DNA from: Echinometra lucunter
Taxonomy: Eukaryota; Echinodermata; Echinoidea; Camarodonta; Echinometridae
Length of the DNA stretch: 64,000 nt
Direction: 5' to 3'
Assembly: GCA_029962745.1 (NCBI GenBank)
Contig: CM057153.1
Location: 11,612,057-11,676,056 of the forward strand
Part shown: positions 1 through 12,229 of the stretch, one piece after another
Position numbering within the stretch: the stretch's first letter is position 1
Layout: each line of letters opens with the position of its first letter
Translations under genes and position numbers: made by a program
The notes under the pieces: generated by a model
Told to the model about the DNA's origin: nothing
Databases searched by the model: none
What the model saw: only the letters and a program-made list of their open reading frames with translations

Positions 1-120
1 TATTTTGATTTGTTGTATGAGTATGACATGGCTATATCAATTCTGCAAGCATGTTGGGAAGAATAATGTTGGTTCCTGACTTGAAATTTCATATAAATCA
101 ATTTAAAAAAAAAAAAAATT

Positions 121-330
121 GTACAAAATGAATGGAGAGTTGTCCACGATGACATCACAGATGCTGGCAAAGTTGCCAACTCAAGGATCCTCATAATAGG
201 GATTTACTGAAACTTTCAAAATTCGTAACTCTTGAACAGATTGTCCGATTTTGCTCAAACTTTCACTGTTTGTTCTTCTTGGTCATCTTTATCCACTAAG
301 AGAACATTGATGCCTGGGTTGCATTCTCCT
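121..330 (+). repeat. Foldback-repeat right arm (copy 1)
   Basis: This matches 6919-7130 almost exactly and is the reverse complement of 6541-6762. The opposite arm for this copy would lie before the window start. It carries the landmarks GAGAGTTGTCCACGATGAC and AACTCTTGAACAGATTGTCC. Confidence 0.8.
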
Positions 331-532
331 AAGGCAATTCCAGTAGCCCTGTCTATCATTGCTTTGAAAACCACGAACATTACAATTGCGTACATATATT
401 TCGTATTCCGAATATTCGATTTCTATAGGATATGGGTATCGAAACTGTGACTGAGCTGACTTTTTTATAGTTAGTCGCGATCGTGTTCAGCTAGCTTCAT
501 CTCCTATGCAAAAAAGAAGCGTCTCTGTTTTG

Positions 533-563
<31 letters not shown>

Positions 564-1354
564 TAGATAAACATACCTCAACCTGTAAAGGAAGATTTGT
601 AAAGAGAAAGAAAGTTATTGGTTACACGTTTATATTGACGTAAATAGTATACTGGAAGAGATAAATGTTAAACCTTTTACCCTGTGGAGCATTATTTGCG
701 AAAAGGAATCGGAGAAATGGAAGTAGCAAGGCGATCTGGACCAAGCCGATTACGCTTCCCTTTCTGCTTTATAAAGAAGACAGCTGTATACGGAAATAAA
801 CAGAAGCACTTGTGTCGGACTGGAATTCGTGGCTACTTTTTGCTCTTATTCTAGAGGTCAATTAACCTCCTTTTCACTAAAATGATAGAAACATCACTCC
901 CGAATAGGTAATAAATAAATGTCCAAAATACGATCATGCCCACGCCCTCCTAAAGAGTGAAAACCCGATTTAGATTAAAACGAAATTTGTTTAGCGAGTC
1001 GTGGCATCGTAGAACACCGAAAGTGGCTAATTTCAATTCCCGCCCTTTAATTTTGAACAAATAATTAGACAACAAGTTTGAAAGATAGAAGTGGTCAGCA
1101 AGCTAGGGAAATGAAGGGTCTACAGGCCTTTTAAAAACTCCATTCTGGAATACCTATCTAGTTAGTGTTTGTTCCAGAACTGTCACAGCCATGCTCTCCA
1201 ATCACCACCCCCAGAAACCAATCTAGACAGGTTTGCAATGGCATTCACTAAAACCCCGATTAGTGTCCTAGCGGTTGAAGTCAAATTGAAAGCTTTTTTC
1301 TCTCTCTCTTTCTGTCTTTCTTTACTCATCTCTCCGTCTCGAAGTCCCATTCAG

Positions 1355-1471
1355 TGCGGCAAGTGCGGTGTTAATGGTTATGAGTTTTCAAGTGTTTATT
1401 TAGAAAACACTTCAGTCTGTACATCGCGGTTTAATGGACACATGAAGCGCATACACCTTACTTACTTGTAA
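1355..1471 (+). other. Candidate terminal exon with zinc-finger-like peptide (copy 1)
   Basis: A long pyrimidine tract (about 1297-1350) ends in TTCAG at 1350-1354, a good splice-acceptor shape. The following frame is open for 38 codons to a TAA at 1469-1471. The peptide begins CGKCGVNGYEF and ends FNGHMKRIHLTYL, so it has CxxC and HxxxxH elements. The spacing between the Cys pair and the His pair is far longer than in a classical C2H2 finger, so this is at most a zinc-finger-like resemblance. The copy at 8162-8278 is nearly identical, which follows from the recent duplication and is not evidence of selection. No upstream exon was identified. Low confidence. Confidence 0.15.
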
Positions 1472-1925
1472 CTCTTATCAGTAAATGATACATTAGAAAT
1501 AATGAAAATATAATTTTGCTAATGTTAACATGAATGACATTGTCTTCCGTGAAAAAAAAACAGGCATGTGCATAAACCTTCCTTTTAATTAAGTTTTCTT
1601 GGTATAATACTTTTCAGTTACTTTGCTGACAATATAAGGCTTATAACTCACTCAGTCGTAAGATAAACGTTTTGTTTGTGTGTTTGTTTACTTCTTTGTT
1701 TTTGTTTTTATGTTTTTTTATGTTTTATGTTTTTATGTTTATTTTTTGTGTGTTTTTGTTTTTTGTATAAAGAGACATGGCTCATTTTAATTGTGATTTG
1801 TCAAAACGATATAGCCTAATCAAGCTACTTCCATGTCACTGAGTATGTAATACAAAAAATATGTATTCTATTCATATAATATTCATTCAAAGAAAAAATC
1901 GTTTTGTATTATTTTAATTCGTACG

Positions 1926-1951
1926 ATATATATATATATATATATATATAT
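1926..1951. repeat. (AT)n microsatellite, short allele
   Basis: 26 bp of perfect AT dinucleotide, at the position equivalent to the 107-bp tract at 8727-8833 in the second copy. Confidence 0.95.
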
Positions 1952-2062
1952 TGACGAAGTTCATATCTACTAGAGATTTTAACAACGTGTATATTTGTAT
2001 AGTTTTTGCATGTCACCTTTTGCTTGTTTTAAGATTTCTTTTAAGATTACCATGCTACCATA

Positions 2063-2413
2063 CACTCTAAGAATAAAAGGTGCAATTTTGCACCCCACAT
2101 GCTACAATAGCAGCACCTTTCGGGGTGCAATCTTGCACCCTAAATGACAAAGGGGCAAATATGCACTCTTTTGTACTTGTTTGCACCCGAAAATGCCCAT
2201 CTGCACCCTTAAAGATGCAATTATGCACCTTATGGTGCATAAATTTTTGCATCGAAAAAGGTGCAAATTTGCACCTTCCCTAAAGAGTACAACTCTGCAC
2301 CATTAATGGTGCATAATGCTTCTTTAAGTATAAAGTTGCACCTTTAAAGGAGCTCCTGGTGTGCCATTCGATGGGTGCAAAATAGTGTGTACTTCCATAC
2401 ACACCTCTTAGTG
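2063..2413. mobile_element. Hairpin-string MITE, GGTGCAAA family (copy 1)
   Basis: The left end is CACTCTAAGAATAAAAGGTG. The right end is a degraded inverted copy ending CTCTTAGTG. Inside is a run of about nine short palindromes built on GGTGCA...TGCACC, for example GGTGCAAATTTGCACC near 2259. No transposase frame is present, so it is non-autonomous. The CACT terminus suggests the CACTA/EnSpm superfamily, but that assignment is inference. The open frames on both strands here are by-products of the palindromes. Confidence 0.75.
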
Positions 2414-3503
2414 TGTACTTCCATTTTTTCATTTATTGTCATTTTCAATTCAGTTCGTAGTCTATAAAGAGTGTTTTGGTAGAGGTTTTTTTTCGGTTAC
2501 CTTGTGTTTAATCAAATGTTTGGCTCAGAAACACTCTTAAATAAGCAAAGTGATGATATCAATACGGTGGTATTGAGAGGAAGTTTAAGGAAAAATGCCT
2601 TTCATAATCGACAAAAGTGTAAAGAAACACATTTTAATAGTTATTAACCATTTTCCATTTCAGAGTTTTGTAATATAGCTGCCGAACTATGTATCATCTT
2701 TTTGAAATCAATAGTGAGCTGATAAATTTACAACTTTCCAATACCAACTTCCTAATTCTGCAAACAAAGAGTATGGTCCTGACAAAATTGATACACCCTC
2801 CATGTTTTCCCAATTTTTCAATTTTTAGAAAGTCATTTTCATTTTTAATGTGCGTTTTGTATTCCAGTCTTTTGAGCGAGTAAGGTATAAAAAGAATAGC
2901 ATTACGCAATAATCTACTACTATGATACACTAGTCATAGTAAAATACTCCATTATGGACAAAACTTTTCACTTTAAATGTACACTTTGTTCTGGTTAGAA
3001 GAAATAGAATAGATTGATCAGTCAGAATTGGTTTTGGGTTTTGTTTTTGTTCTTTTTTTGTTCTTACTAGATTTGGAGTGAATTAGGTCGAATCAAATCC
3101 TGATAGGCTGGAGACCAGAAGATATTAAATCTTGCTTTAATGTTGATTACCTGAATGAAGAAGTGAAACGACTGTGCCCAAGCTCTCGCATTATTTTTTG
3201 ACGGTTCCCTGTAATCAGGTAATTAGATCTCCTTTAGTGGTAAGATAGTCCTTAATAAATGGCAAGCTCTAAGCGGGAGTGTATAGGAACAGTAACTGTC
3301 AGTTTGTGTTCACCGTGCAAGCATTTTGTTTAGGAAGTCGGAGGAATTTATATCACTCTTGATTACTGAGTCGGAAAGAATATTCTGATCCAGCCCGCAT
3401 TTCTTGCAATGGTATAATATATCTTAAATCATTTCTTTGGGTGCCTATCGGGCTGAGGTTATTTACCCCACGCCCGCGATCATTTGAAGGTAGTAAATTA
3501 GAG

Positions 3504-3520
3504 GGGGGGGGGGGGGGGCG
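3504..3520. repeat. poly(G) run
   Basis: An uninterrupted G tract of about 17 bp. The equivalent tract in the second copy (near 10374-10384) is shorter, so the length varies between copies. Confidence 0.9.
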
Positions 3521-3961
3521 TAAGACACAAGTATTTCACCCAGAAATTTGAATCCACTAACGACAGTTTAGAATAGATTTATTTCCTCATTGTTTCAAAC
3601 TCGAGAATTTGATTCACAAACACACAAACCATTATGCGAATAGGGGAAACTCGCAGTCCGGCACGAATGTTATTTTTCCTTTTTTTTTTTTTTTACATTA
3701 AGACAATGAAAACATAGTAAATTGAATGCTTTTAGCCTTTCTATAAACGTTGCAGACCAGAAAATATAGCAAACTTAGTTACATTTACTAAATTACTCTG
3801 ATCAAGTCACAATATGGGCAGGATCGAGGTCCGAATGTTGTATGGAGAATATTGCTGGTATCGATTGTTCTAGAAAGCCCAGACTGTTTGGGGTGCTCGG
3901 CCTGTTAGGGGACATTTACTAATGAAAGAATATTTTGACAGATAGATAGTACAAGAGAGAA

Positions 3962-4461
3962 NNNNNNNNNNNNNNNNNNNNNNNNNNNNNNNNNNNNNNN
4001 NNNNNNNNNNNNNNNNNNNNNNNNNNNNNNNNNNNNNNNNNNNNNNNNNNNNNNNNNNNNNNNNNNNNNNNNNNNNNNNNNNNNNNNNNNNNNNNNNNNN
4101 NNNNNNNNNNNNNNNNNNNNNNNNNNNNNNNNNNNNNNNNNNNNNNNNNNNNNNNNNNNNNNNNNNNNNNNNNNNNNNNNNNNNNNNNNNNNNNNNNNNN
4201 NNNNNNNNNNNNNNNNNNNNNNNNNNNNNNNNNNNNNNNNNNNNNNNNNNNNNNNNNNNNNNNNNNNNNNNNNNNNNNNNNNNNNNNNNNNNNNNNNNNN
4301 NNNNNNNNNNNNNNNNNNNNNNNNNNNNNNNNNNNNNNNNNNNNNNNNNNNNNNNNNNNNNNNNNNNNNNNNNNNNNNNNNNNNNNNNNNNNNNNNNNNN
4401 NNNNNNNNNNNNNNNNNNNNNNNNNNNNNNNNNNNNNNNNNNNNNNNNNNNNNNNNNNNNN
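3962..4461. other. Assembly gap (500 N)
   Basis: Exactly 500 undetermined bases. A round number indicates a placeholder join between contigs and not a measured distance. GA-rich sequence flanks it on the right and copy 1 of the 4-kb duplication ends at its left edge. Confidence 0.99.
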
Positions 4462-6540
4462 GGAACAGCAGAGGGGAAAGATGAGTGATGGTGAGAGGCA
4501 GAGCGAGAAAGAAAAAATGATGATAAGAGAGAGAGAGCGAAATAAAGGTTAATAGGAGTAATTATTTTCGCTTCCCCGTCACCATACCCGTTTCTTGTTA
4601 TTCATCGAAACGACATGGTCCCACCTCAGAGCCTTGACGAATATCTGAATATAGCTCCGTTCACGCTGATACACAACACATGTGATCAACCCACTGATTA
4701 GAGCACAGTGAGGTACTGGTCACATTCGGTTTCACATTCAGAGTCGATTGATATGACCTACCAAAATAGCTATGAGCTGGAAATACGAAAATGAAGGGCG
4801 CGTGGGCCCGTGGATGAATACCATGAATACACTGGAAATGAGAATGAAAACGACTTGAAGTGTTATGTCTAAAGCAGCGCATATTGAGCCATCGGTTAGC
4901 TAAGCAATACTCACTGCGTGATCAAAACGTCTCAAGATGGGAAAAAAACATTCGTACCGTGTCTATCAAAATTCATCTGATGCGATGTCCCGTTCATGTT
5001 CATCAATCTGGGTACCTGCACTGGAAGTAGCATGACCTTTTGTCGCCACGGGCATCTCTGCCACATTTATTAAACATTCACCATGTTGACTGTCCTGCTC
5101 TGCCTTTGTTTGTTTCCCTTGCATGACAAGAATGAATGGACTAGGTATACCAATATCAAAAATTTTATCGAACATTCATTCATGGATTGTATCTATTTCA
5201 TTATTTTCTTTACTGAAAAGGTTAACTATTCAAGATGATGATCTTTGTTTTAGAAAAGATTTAATTATGTGATCCTCCTGAAGAGTGCCTTGAACATTGA
5301 TTCATATGACTAAATGAGAAAGCTAAATATATTGCTCCTTTTATAATGAAACTGTCGTTTGAGAAATGAACCTCATCAAACGATACATTCTGATGGGGCA
5401 ACAGTACCCGTTAAATGCACCTCGAAGGCACAAAGATCCTCTCTTTCTTTCTCGGGTTGTGTATTGAGAGAATATTTAACTTCCCTTGGCCGTGATTTTC
5501 TATCGAATGATTCAGTCGAAGGGTTTGTCGACGTGCATACGTACATCGGGTTACGATGCCAGGGGTATATGACGTTAATCTAACGGAATCTCCCGTCAAG
5601 AGTTCGGTTCAGCCATCAAAACTCCAGTCTAAAGCTCTAAGACATAAACGCTAAGGCGGAATAAGTTTTGACAAGATGAAATGTGCTTATCGAAATGGAA
5701 CACACGACCGGTCTCTAGCCGGCTAACGCTGTCTTTATCACACAGCCCACGGGCTAGGCCGTATCGTGTTCAGTATATCGATCCACAATATTCGGTCACA
5801 TTGATGTTTGATAACGGGGCATGTCAGAGTGGCGCTGCCACGATGGTGCGTGTGCCACTCACAGGGCATCATATCGAAGAGAAGAATGGTGTGGGTATTA
5901 CAGGCACTTCTTGATCGATACCCTTTTAATGTCAAACTTTGTACCACTAAATTTAAACAAGGGCTGGTAGAAACTGACTCAAAGATATCACAAACTCGGA
6001 GAGGAGAAAGGAACTAAACGCCCATTTTCATCACTGAATGAAGTAAATGGCAGAAGAGGAAGAAAGAAAGAAAGAGAGAGAGAGAGAGAAGGCAAGAGAG
6101 AGCGAGAGAGAGAGAGAGAGAGGGAGAGGGTGTGTACTTGGTAGAGGGGATGACCGGTTGCCCCCTTGTTTTTATAAATTTTCTGGGAATATTTTGGTGT
6201 GTCAATCCCCCCCCCCCCCACATGGAAATAATTATAGCGGAAAGATTTGCCATCTCTCGGGAAAACAAGAAAATCGTTGTAAATTGATTGGTAGACCAAT
6301 AGGGACTGCGTCAACGTTAAAGCCCCATAGTTTGGAATGTTTTTTCTTAGTAATCAGGTAGTTGGATTTGACTCTCTGATTCATGTCATATATTTCATTT
6401 CATTTCATTTTCCAGTACTAATAGCCTATGATTGTTGTAAGTTTAATCTTTCTGTCTCTTCGCGGATTGTTATGGTTTTTGCTCAAGGAACAATAACACC
6501 GACTACACGATGACGAAAACTATTGAAAGATTCTATACTT
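4462..6540. other. Unique spacer between duplicated segments; no gene recognised
   Basis: The first 90 bases are GA-rich. The rest is mixed-composition sequence with CpGs. Short open frames exist on both strands (4661-4882, 4966-5175, 5359-5583, 5681-5914), but none has recognisable domains or convincing splice context. 6055-6130 is a (GA)n tract and 6209-6220 a poly(C) run. Frames crossing those are artefacts. Confidence 0.6.
6058..6130. repeat. (GA)n low-complexity tract
   Basis: A purine-only stretch of AG/AAAG repeats. Its reverse complement gives Ser/Leu-rich pseudo-frames. Confidence 0.9.
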
Positions 6541-7130
6541 AAAAGAGAATGCAACCCAGACATCAGTGTGCTTCCAGTGAATGAAGAAAAACAAGAAGAA
6601 TAAACAGTGAAAGTTTGAGGAAAATCAGACAATCTGTTCAAGAGTTATGAACTTTGAAAGTTTAAGTAAATCCTTATTACATGTATTATGGGGATACTTA
6701 AATTGGCAACTTTGCCATCATCTGTGATGTCATCGTGGACAACTCTCCATTCATTTTGTATACAGAATTTAACATTTTCTTTATTTTCAAGAGAAATTAA
6801 AATTCTTTTGATTTATTGTATGAGTATGACATGGCTATATCAATTCTGCAAGCATGTTGGGAAGAATAATGTTGGTTCCTGACTAGAAATTTCATATAAA
6901 TCCATTTTTTTTTAATTATGTACAAAATGAATGGAGAGTTGTCCACGATGACATCACAGATGCTGGCAAAGTTGCCAACTCAAGGATCCTCATAATAGGG
7001 ATTTACTGAAACTTTCAAAATTCGTAACTCTTGAACAGATTGTCCGATTTTGCTCGAACTTTCACTGTTTGTTCTTCTTGGTCTTCTTTATCCACTAAGA
7101 GAACATTGATGCCTGGGTTGCATTCTCCTA
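6541..7130. mobile_element. Long foldback repeat (inverted arms about 215 bp)
   Basis: The left arm at 6541-6762 and the right arm at 6919-7130 are imperfect reverse complements around a spacer of about 155 bp. Matching landmarks include GATGTCATCGTGGACAACTC against GAGAGTTGTCCACGATGACA. Others are TCTGTTCAAGAGTTATGA against the inverted AACTCTTGAACAGATTGTCC, and AGAATGCAACCCAGACATCA against TGATGCCTGGGTTGCATTCT. No transposase frame is present. It is probably a non-autonomous DNA transposon or foldback element. Exact ends are uncertain, because similarity fades outside the arms without a clear target-site duplication. Confidence 0.8.
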
Positions 7131-7337
7131 AGGCAATTCCAGTAGCCCTGTCTATCATTGCTTTGAAAACCGCGAACATTACAATTGCGTACATATATTT
7201 CGTATTCCGAATATTCGATTTCTATAGGATATGGGTATCGAAACTGTGACTGAGCTGACTTTTTTATAGTTAGTCGCGATCGTGTTCAGCTAGCTTCATC
7301 TCCTATGCAAAAAAAGAAGCGTCTCTGTTTTGGTTTG

Positions 7338-7368
<31 letters not shown>

Positions 7369-8161
7369 TAGATAAACATACCTCAACCTGTAAAGGAAGA
7401 TTTGTAAAGAGAAAGAAAGTTATTGGTTACACGTTTATATTGACGTAAATAGTATACTGGAAGAGATAAATGTTAACCTTTTACCCTGTGGAGCATTATT
7501 TGCGAAAAGGAATCGGAGAAATGGAAGTAGCAAGGCGATCTGGACCAAGCCGATTACGCTTCCCTTTCTGCTTTATAAAGAAGACAGCTGTATACGGAAA
7601 TAAACAGAGGCACTTGTGTCGGACTGGAATTCGTGGCTACTTTTTGCTCTTATTCTAGAGGTCAATTAACCTCCTTTTCACTAAAATGATAGAAACATCA
7701 CTCCCGAATAGGTAATAAATAAATGTCCAAAATACGATCATGCCCACGCCCTCCTAAAGAGTGAAAACCCGATTTAGATTAAAAACGAAATTTGTTTAGC
7801 GAGTCGTGGCATCGTAGAACACCGAAAGTGGCTAATTTCAAATTCCCGCCCTTTAATTTTGAACAAATAATTAGACAACAAGTTTGAAAAGATAGAAGTG
7901 GTCAGCAAGCTAGGGAAATGAAGGGTCTACAGGCCTTTTAAAAACTCCATTCTGGAATACCTATCTAGTTAGTGTTTGTTCCAGAACTGTCACAGCCATG
8001 CTCTCCAATCACCACCCCCAGAAACCAATCTAGACAGGTTTGCAATGGCATTCACTAAAACCCCGATTAGTGTCCTAGCGGTTGAAGTCAAATTGAAAGC
8101 TTTTTTCTCTCTCTCTTTTTGTCTTTCTTTACTCATCTCTCCGTCTCGAAGTCCCATTCAG

Positions 8162-8278
8162 TGCGGCAAGTGCGGTGTTAATGGTTATGAGTTTTCAAGT
8201 GTTTATTTAGAAAACACTTCAGTCTGTACATCGCGGTTTAATGGACACATGAAGCGCATACACCTTGCTTACTTGTAA
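8162..8278 (+). other. Candidate terminal exon with zinc-finger-like peptide (copy 2)
   Basis: Same structure as 1355-1471: a pyrimidine tract, a CAG acceptor, then an open frame starting CGKCG and ending HMKRIHLAYL before a stop. One residue differs from copy 1 (Thr to Ala near the end). No donor or upstream exon is recognised. It may be pure chance. Confidence 0.15.
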
Positions 8279-8724
8279 CTCTTATCAGTTAATGATACAT
8301 TAGAACTAATGAAAATATAATTTTGCTAATGTTAACATGAATGACATTGTCTTCCGTGAAAAAAAGACAGGCATGTGCATAAACCTTCCTTATAATTAGG
8401 TTTTCTTGGTATAATACTTTTCAGTTACTTTGCTGACAATATAAGGCTTATAACTCACTCAGTCGTAAGATTAACGTTTTGTTTGTGTGTTTGTTTACTT
8501 CTTTGTTTTTGTTTTTATCTGTTTATTTTTTTGTGTGTGTCTTTGTTTTTTGTATAAAGAGACATGGCGCATTTTAATTGTGATTTGTCAAAACGATATA
8601 GCCTAATCAAGCTACTTCCATATCACTGAGTATGAGTAAAATATATTGGTACAACAAAAAATATGTGTTCTATTCACATAATATTTATTCAAAGAAAAAT
8701 CGTTTTGTATTATTTTAGTTCGTA

Positions 8725-8834
<110 letters not shown>

Positions 8835-8940
8835 GAAGTTCATATCTACTAGAGATTTTAACAACGTGAATATTGTATAGTTTTTGCATTTCACCTTTTG
8901 CTTCTTTTAAGATTTCTTTTAAGGTTACCATGCTACCATA

Positions 8941-9293
8941 CACTCTAAGAATAAAAGGTGCAATTTTGCACCCCAGATGCTACAATAGCAGCACCTTTCG
9001 GGGTGCAATCTTGCACCCTAAATGACAAAGGGACAAACATGCACTCTTTTGTACTTGTTTGCACCCGAAAATGCCCATCTGCACCCTTAAAGATGCAATT
9101 ATGCACCTTATGGTGCATAAATTTTTGCATCCCAAAAGGTGCAAATTTGCACCTTCCCTAAAGAGTACAACTCTGCACCATTAATGGTGCATAATGCTTC
9201 TTTAGGAGTAAAGTTGCACCTTTAAAGGAGCTCCTGGTGTGCCATTCGATGGGTGCAAAATAGTGTTTACTTCCATACACATCTCTTAAAGTG
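8941..9293. mobile_element. Hairpin-string MITE, GGTGCAAA family (copy 2)
   Basis: Same element as 2063-2413 but with better ends. It starts CACTCTAAGA, ends CTTAAAGTG and is flanked on both sides by TA, consistent with a 2-bp target duplication. The internal palindrome string is conserved between copies, including GGTGCAAATTTGCACC near 9138. It is inside the segmental duplication, so the two copies are not independent insertions. Confidence 0.78.
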
Positions 9294-10794
9294 TACTTTC
9301 ATTTTTCCATTTATTGTCATTTTCAATTCAGTTCGTTGTCTATAAAGAGTGTTTTGGTAGGGGGGGGGGGGGGGTTCGGTTACCTTGTGTTTAATCACAA
9401 TTTTTGGCTCAGAAACACTCTTAAATAAGCAAAGTGATGATATCAATACGGTGGTATTGAGAGAAAGTTTAAGGAAAAATGCCTTTCATAATCGACAAAA
9501 GTGTAAAGAAACACATTTTAATAGTTATTAACCATTTTCCATTTCAGAGTTTTGTAATATAGCTGCCGAACTATGTATCATCTTTTTGAAATCAATAGTG
9601 AGCTGATAAATTTACAACTTTCCAATGCCAACTTCCTAATTCTGCAAACAAAGAGTATGGCCCTGACAAAATTGATACATCCTCCATGTTTTCCCAATTT
9701 TTCAGTTTTTAGAAAGTCATTTTCATTTTTAATGTGCGTTTTGTATTCCAGTCTTTTGAGCGAGTAAGGTATAAAAAGAATAGCATTACGCAATATTCTA
9801 CTACTATGATACACTAGTCACAGTAAACATACTCCATTATGGAAGAAAACTTTTCACTTTGTTCTGTATAGAAATAGAATAGATTGATCAGTCAGAATTG
9901 GTTTTGGTTTTTGTTTTTGTTCTTTTTTTTGTTCTTACTAGATTTGGAGTGAATTAGGTCGAATCAAATCCTGATAGGCTGGAGACCAGAAGATATTAAA
10001 TCTTGCTTTAATGTTGATTACTTGAATGAAGAAGGGAAACGACTGTGCCCAAGCTCTCGCATTATTTTTTGACGGTTCCCTGTAATCAGGTAATTAGATC
10101 TCCTTTAGTGGTAAGATAGTCCTTAATAAATGGCACGCTCTAAGCGGGAGTGTATAGGAACAGTAACTGTCAGTTTGTGTTCACCGTGCAAGCATTTTGT
10201 TTAGGAAGTCGGAGGAATTTATATCACTCTTGATTACTGAGTCGGAAAGAATATTCTGATCCAGCCCGCATTTCTTGCAATGGTATAATATATCTTAAAT
10301 CATTTCTTTGGGTGCCTATCGGGCTGAGGTTATTTACCCCACGCCCGCGATCATTTGAAGGTAGTAAATTAGAGGGGGGGGGGGCGTAAAACACAAGTAT
10401 TTCACCCATAAATTTGAATCCACTAACGACAGTTAGAATAGATTTATTTCCTCATTTTTCAAACTCGAGAATTTGATTCACAAACACACAAACCATTATG
10501 CGAATAGGGGAAACTCGCAGTCCAGCGCGAATGTTATTTTTCCTTTTTTTTTACATTAAGACAATGAAAACGTAGTAAAATGAATGCTTTAGCCTTTCTA
10601 TAAATGTTGCAGACCAGAAAATATAGCAAACTTGGTTACATTTACTAAATTACTCTGATCAAGTCACAATATGGGCAGGATCGAGGTCCGAATGTTGTAA
10701 GGAGAATATTGCTGGTATCGATTGTTCTAGAAAGCCCAGACTGTTTGGGGTGCTCGGCCTGTTAGGTGGCATTTACTAATGAAAGAATATTTTG

Positions 10795-10911
10795 ACAGAT
10801 AGATAGTACAAGAGAGAGAGAAAAAAAAAGAAAGAGAGAGGGGGTCGAAATGGGAGAAGGAGGTAGAAATAGATAGCGAAATAGGGGAGGGAAGGAGTTT
10901 GGAGAGAGAGA

Positions 10912-10958
<47 letters not shown>

Positions 10959-11890
10959 AGAGAGACTGCAGGGGTGGGGACCCAAAGAAATGGAAATTGA
11001 AATCTCCAGAGAAAATGAAAGAGGGAGAGCTGCATTGAATATAGATAAGGAGAGGGGGGAGGAGAGGCAGAAACAGGAAGATAGGGAAAGGGAAAGCCCG
11101 AGAGAAAAATAGTGGAGGGTAGGTGCGGGGCAGATGGAGAGAGAGAGAGAGAGAAGGGAGAGACACGGCATTTGAGATAGAGAGTATAAGGTATAAGATG
11201 TGGCAGAATAAGGAATCGGAAAGACATCCTGGAGGAGAGAAAGGAAAACAGAGGTAAAAGCATGGAAAGTGCGAGGCAGAGGGAGATAGATGGAGAGAGA
11301 GAGAGAGAGAAGAGAAGAGATAGAGATACACGGTATTTGAGAGAGAGAGTAGAAGTATAAGATAATTATGGCAGAATAAGGAATCTTAAAGGCATCCTGG
11401 AGGAGAGACAGAAGCAGATGGACATAACAACGAATGATTCATCCTTTTCATTATCCCCTTGTGTGATGTAGTGTCCCAAAAGAATAAAAAAAGGTAATTT
11501 CCATGGAGTTCCCAAACATGGTTATGAAGAAGTGAAGTGTAGATTAAGAATAGGGGGGAAATAGTATTTAAAAACATACAAACAGGGAAAATACCTCGAT
11601 GGTAGTGTAACAAATAGATAGACGAGAGGATTGGCAATATCAGTATGTCTCGTACATACAGATATCGGAGACCTGGCGATAGGTGTGGGCAGTAGAAAAG
11701 CAGACAAATCAAAAGGAAAATAGAAAATTGAGCATTCGAAAAAAATACGTAGCGCAGAAAATGAGAAACAGAAGGAGACAGAGAGGGAGAAAGAACGAAA
11801 GATAAAGAGGATTGGGTGTAAAGGGGGGGGGGGGTGTAAGAGAGGTAGGGAGGGAGAAAGAGCGAGTGAAAGGGAGAGAGTCACCAATAA
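10795..11890. repeat. Purine-rich low-complexity region
   Basis: The plus strand is dominated by A and G for most of about 1.1 kb, with (GA)n cores near 10902-10950, 11137-11155 and 11293-11312. It is interrupted by ordinary sequence around 11420-11720, and a poly(G) run lies at about 11823-11834. The minus-strand Ser/Leu/Phe/Pro-rich frames of up to 189 codons are translations of the pyrimidine strand and are not genes. Confidence 0.9.
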
Positions 11891-12160
11891 ATAAAATTTC
11901 ATTTCATTTATCTTTATTTCACAAAACCATGATAAAAACATACAGATAAACATAATATGAGTCTGATCATGCTAATGTGTAGAGAATACCAATTTGCAAA
12001 TAGGAAAAAGGCTGGAAATATTATACACAGATAGACTGAATGTGTTGCTAAGTGGAATATTCAGACGTAAATAATATTGTGTTCAATAATGAAATGGTTT
12101 GCGAGGCACACCCAAAAAGGCCTAGAGGCCCACAAGCAAGGTAGCCCATATTAGGGGAAA
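11890..12160 (-). mobile_element. 3' end of a non-LTR retrotransposon (minus strand)
   Basis: Read on the minus strand, this ends in an AT-rich AAATGAAATGAAATTTTATT tail, the kind of simple 3' terminus seen in CR1/Jockey-like LINEs. It is preceded by 3'-UTR-like text containing GGCCTCTAGGCCTTTTTGGG. No reverse-transcriptase homology is present, so it would be a heavily 5'-truncated copy. The assignment rests on the tail architecture only. Confidence 0.45.
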
Positions 12161-12229
12161 TGACGATAAAAGAAAAGAACCACAATCAAGGTTGGAGCAT
12201 TGAGCAAATATGGAGTATACACATAAAGA

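Larger units (their letters stand above)
1..3961. repeat. Duplicated 4-kb segment, copy 1 (5' end cut by window)
   Basis: This segment aligns end to end with 6806-10817 in the same orientation. Landmarks run in the same order in both: the foldback arm, a TGTTT-rich run, the open frame at 1169-1471, the (AT)n tract, the hairpin MITE, a poly-G run near 3504 and a terminal GA-rich stretch. Differences are scattered substitutions (roughly 1-2% by eye) plus indels in homopolymers and microsatellites. Copy 1 ends exactly at the N gap inside GA-rich DNA. The right end therefore reflects a contig break, not a natural boundary. It may be a true tandem duplication or a second haplotype placed in tandem. 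Confidence 0.93.

Noticed and set aside
2067..2283. Cys-rich peptides on both strands with repeated CTF/CTL motifs, duplicated at 8945-9161
   Set aside because: The repetition comes from the GGTGCA...TGCACC palindromes of a MITE. Open frames appear on both strands equally.
10727..11953. Minus-strand frames of 108-189 codons rich in Ser, Leu, Phe and Pro
   Set aside because: They read the pyrimidine strand of the purine-rich region. Three overlapping frames are open at once, which is typical of simple sequence.
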